This document shows positions 39,786-41,474 of a stretch of DNA of 41,474 bases, one piece after another. Numbering within the stretch: the first letter of the stretch is position 1; every line of letters begins with the position of its first letter. Under the pieces are notes generated by a model. The model searched no databases and had not been told where the DNA came from. It saw only the letters and a program-made list of their open reading frames with translations. The DNA comes from Rhodobacteraceae bacterium REDSEA-S34_B6 (GTDB lineage Bacteria > Pseudomonadota > Alphaproteobacteria > Rhodobacterales > Rhodobacteraceae). The position numbers and the translations under genes are program-made. The DNA lies in the NCBI GenBank assembly GCA_001627925.1, contig LUQC01000048.1, forward strand, positions 1-41,474. The letters are read 5' to 3'.

Positions 39786-40883
39786 GTGCTATTAATAAAG
39801 ATATTATTTTTAAGCCTCGCGACTACTGTGCATTCACATGAGGTCACGCCAGCAATAGGAGATATATTTCAAAAACAAGACGGCATTCAATTAGAAATTA
39901 GGCTTAACCTGGAGGCGTTACTTTCTGGCATCGATTTGTCAGATATTTCCAATACAGATGAGGCAACACAATCTGCCGAATACGATTTCTATAGAGGTAT
40001 GTCTGCAGTCGATCTAAAATCAAATTTTTCAGAACTTTGGCCAAATTTTAAAAATGAAATTCAAATAAAACAAGATATGGAATTAGTGGATCTAAAACTA
40101 CAAAATATTCTGGTCGAAGATCAGAAAAATTTTGAGTATCCAAGATTCACAACAGTGATTTGCTCCGTAAAATTAGATCCTCGTAGACCGTTTAGCTTTC
40201 AATGGGCAAAGTCGTTTGGAGAAATAGTGCTGAGAGAGCAGGGCGGTGATAATAGCTTTACACAATATCTTCAACCAGGGGAAAAAAGCTCTGAGATAAA
40301 TATTAGTGAAAAAGAATCATCCAATTTTTCAGAAGTATTTCTCGAATATATTCCCGTGGGATTCACGCACATAATTCCAAAAGGTTTAGACCATATACTT
40401 TTTATAGTAGGCATATTTTTCTTATCGATTAAATTGAGTTCTTTGTTTTTACAAATTACAATTTTTACGTTGGCTCACAGCGTTACGTTAGCAATGGCAT
40501 CTCTTGGTCTAGTTAATATCAGTCCTTCGCTCGTTGAGCCACTGATTGCTGCTTCAATTGTTTACGTTGCAATCGAAAATTTCTATTCAAAAGCCATAAA
40601 TTTAAGGAGATCATTAGTAGTTTTCATATTCGGCTTGCTTCATGGACTAGGCTTCGCATCCGTTTTGGCAGAATTTGGTTTACCAATCCAACAATTCATT
40701 CCAGCCTTAATAGGTTTCAACGTAGGAGTGGAGCTGGGTCAGCTTAGTGTTGTTTTTATTCTATTCATTGCGATTGGTTATTGGTTTAACAAAAAAAATT
40801 GGTACCGAAAATTTATAACCTTACCAATATCAGGTGCAGTAGGCTTGATCGGATCCTATTGGTTTTTTGAACGCATTATTTAA
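39786..40883 (+). CDS. HupE/UreJ-type membrane protein, possible nickel permease
   Basis: The protein has about 365 residues. The GTG at 39786 gives VLLIKILFLSLATTVHSHE, a signal peptide ending at SHE; a longer frame from ATG 39735 would not. The first 190 residues lie outside the membrane and contain EYDFYRGMSAVDL. Then six helices follow, beginning with HIIPKGLDHILFIVGIFFLS, the HupE/UreJ motif (H-x6-D-H). ITIFTLAHSVTLAMASLGLV and FGLLHGLGFASVLAEFGL are also typical. HupE and UreJ proteins import nickel for hydrogenase or urease, but neither is present in this window. It is divergent from a DUF4198 gene with a 10-base gap, so both promoters must lie in coding DNA. Confidence 0.82.
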   Translation: MLLIKILFLSLATTVHSHEVTPAIGDIFQKQDGIQLEIRLNLEALLSGIDLSDISNTDEATQSAEYDFYRGMSAVDLKSNFSELWPNFKNEIQIKQDMELVDLKLQNILVEDQKNFEYPRFTTVICSVKLDPRRPFSFQWAKSFGEIVLREQGGDNSFTQYLQPGEKSSEINISEKESSNFSEVFLEYIPVGFTHIIPKGLDHILFIVGIFFLSIKLSSLFLQITIFTLAHSVTLAMASLGLVNISPSLVEPLIAASIVYVAIENFYSKAINLRRSLVVFIFGLLHGLGFASVLAEFGLPIQQFIPALIGFNVGVELGQLSVVFILFIAIGYWFNKKNWYRKFITLPISGAVGLIGSYWFFERII

Positions 40884-40998
40884 TCAGAAAAAATTAGAAA
40901 ATGGGGTTGTTACCTCAGAGAATATAGTCTAGATGACCTCCAGTTAAAATTCGTAGGCAGCTTTCGGTTAGATAGAAGAGAAATTTTTATTTAACCAG

Positions 40999-41042
40999 CC
41001 GGTTGGAGCCTTGCTCTGATTTGCTGCTGAGATTCAAACCGG
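40999..41042 (+). promoter_or_regulatory. Hairpin in the rpsB leader
   Basis: CCGGTT (40999-41004) pairs with AACCGG (41037-41042), enclosing a 32-base loop that can form an inner stem (CTC/GAG). The hairpin ends just before the rpsB ribosome-binding site (AAAGGAA). It could be an S2 autoregulatory leader, though I recognise no known motif. Confidence 0.35.
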
Positions 41043-41055
41043 GAAAGGAAATTAA

Positions 41056-41474
41056 ATGGCTCTACCAGAGTTTACATTGCGCCAATTGCTTGAAGCTGGC
41101 GTACACTTCGGTCACCAAACACAAAGATGGAATCCAAGAATGGAAGAGTTCATTTATGGTGAACGAAACGGCATTCACATTATGGATTTAACTCAAACTG
41201 TTCCGATGCTTGATGCCGCATTGAATGTTGCAAGAGAAACCGTCGCTAAAGGTGGAAGAATTCTGTTCGTTGGAACAAAGCGACAAGCCTCTACAGCTAT
41301 TGCGGAAGCAGCAGAAAAGTGTGCTCAGTACTACATGAACCATAGATGGTTAGGTGGTACTCTTACAAATTGGCAAACCGTTTCTCAGTCTATTAATAGA
41401 TTGAAAGCATTAGATGAAAAAATGGCAACAGGGTCTGAGGGTTTAACAAAAAAAGAGAGGCTAGGTATGGAACG
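41056..41474 (+). CDS. rpsB: 30S ribosomal protein S2, 5' part
   Basis: The first 139 codons of rpsB are present; the gene runs off the right edge. The sequence [20 protein letters not shown] is standard for alphaproteobacterial S2. [31 protein letters not shown] and [17 protein letters not shown] are the next conserved blocks. S2 sits on the head-body neck of the small subunit and is needed with S1 on initiation. AAAGGAA precedes the ATG at 8 bases. A leader of about 170 bases separates it from the HupE gene and holds a hairpin. tsf (EF-Ts) is expected to follow beyond the window. The identity is certain; the strain-level taxon is not. Confidence 0.98.
   Translation, partial: MALPEFTLRQLLEAGVHFGHQTQRWNPRMEEFIYGERNGIHIMDLTQTVPMLDAALNVARETVAKGGRILFVGTKRQASTAIAEAAEKCAQYYMNHRWLGGTLTNWQTVSQSINRLKALDEKMATGSEGLTKKERLGME

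Noticed and set aside
1-41474. Transposons, insertion sequences, prophage, tRNA genes
   Set aside because: I see no transposase, integrase, terminal repeats, phage structural genes or tRNA T-loop sequence in a cloverleaf context; decay in the first 4 kb has no mobile element next to it.

Overview
The window looks like a piece of a low-GC marine alphaproteobacterial chromosome, most likely an uncultivated or streamlined member of Rhodobacterales. The evidence is AT-rich intergenic DNA and codon choice, a partial rpsB of Rhodobacterales type at the right edge (41056-41474), a Rhodobacterales-style zur/znuABC locus followed by a DUF6525-like gene, and an ATP-type pckA. The taxonomic placement is inference from remembered protein families; no search was run.

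Layout. (1) 1-4.4 kb is an accessory, partly decaying stretch. It has two small alpha/beta-barrel-like genes interrupted by single in-frame TAA codons, a relic with stops and a frameshift, an EamA permease, a membrane acyltransferase, a 57-residue zinc-knuckle ORF whose 3' end carries two exact DnaA boxes, and a strong hairpin. (2) 4.4-7.2 kb: small membrane protein, GYD-domain protein, second EamA permease, methyltransferase. (3) 7.2-12 kb: a zinc-starvation locus (CobW-like GTPase, znuB, znuC, zur, divergent znuA with a long His/Asp repeat) with two likely Zur sites, then two overlapping small genes. (4) 12-20.1 kb: a catabolic island. A DmdA/GcvT-like tetrahydrofolate demethylase, a VOC protein, an acyl-CoA ligase and an AhpD-like protein form one operon. 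Around it are a P5CR-like reductase, a cupin resembling the DMSP lyase DddK, a ureohydrolase lacking a canonical metal-ligand His, a GST and a TauE/SafE exporter. (5) 20.4-26.4 kb: lipase-like hydrolase, pckA, Ser/Thr dehydratase, M20 amidohydrolase, a membrane-tethered NYN/Zc3h12a-type nuclease. (6) 26.5-29.6 kb: mct and meh, the mesaconyl-CoA steps of the 3-hydroxypropionate bicycle, plus a third EamA permease. (7) 29.8-33.6 kb: a three-subunit molybdenum hydroxylase followed by an overlapping MoaD-like carrier. (8) 33.7-41.5 kb: dusA, a 3-hydroxyisobutyrate-dehydrogenase-like gene, fpr, DUF502, psuK-psuG, a DUF4198 protein divergent from a HupE/UreJ protein, and rpsB.

How it fits together. 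Zinc control is the clearest circuit: Zur would repress znuA, zur-znuCB and the CobW GTPase. The 12-20 kb island could take up a methylated or sulfonium carbon compound, move its methyl group to tetrahydrofolate, activate the remainder as a CoA ester and export a sulfur product. Mct and Meh would convert mesaconyl-C1-CoA to citramalyl-CoA, and PckA would feed gluconeogenesis. The best leads for new biology are the DddK-like cupin beside the atypical ureohydrolase, the DmdA-like operon, the isolated mct-meh pair, and the molybdenum hydroxylase with its own MoaD-like protein.
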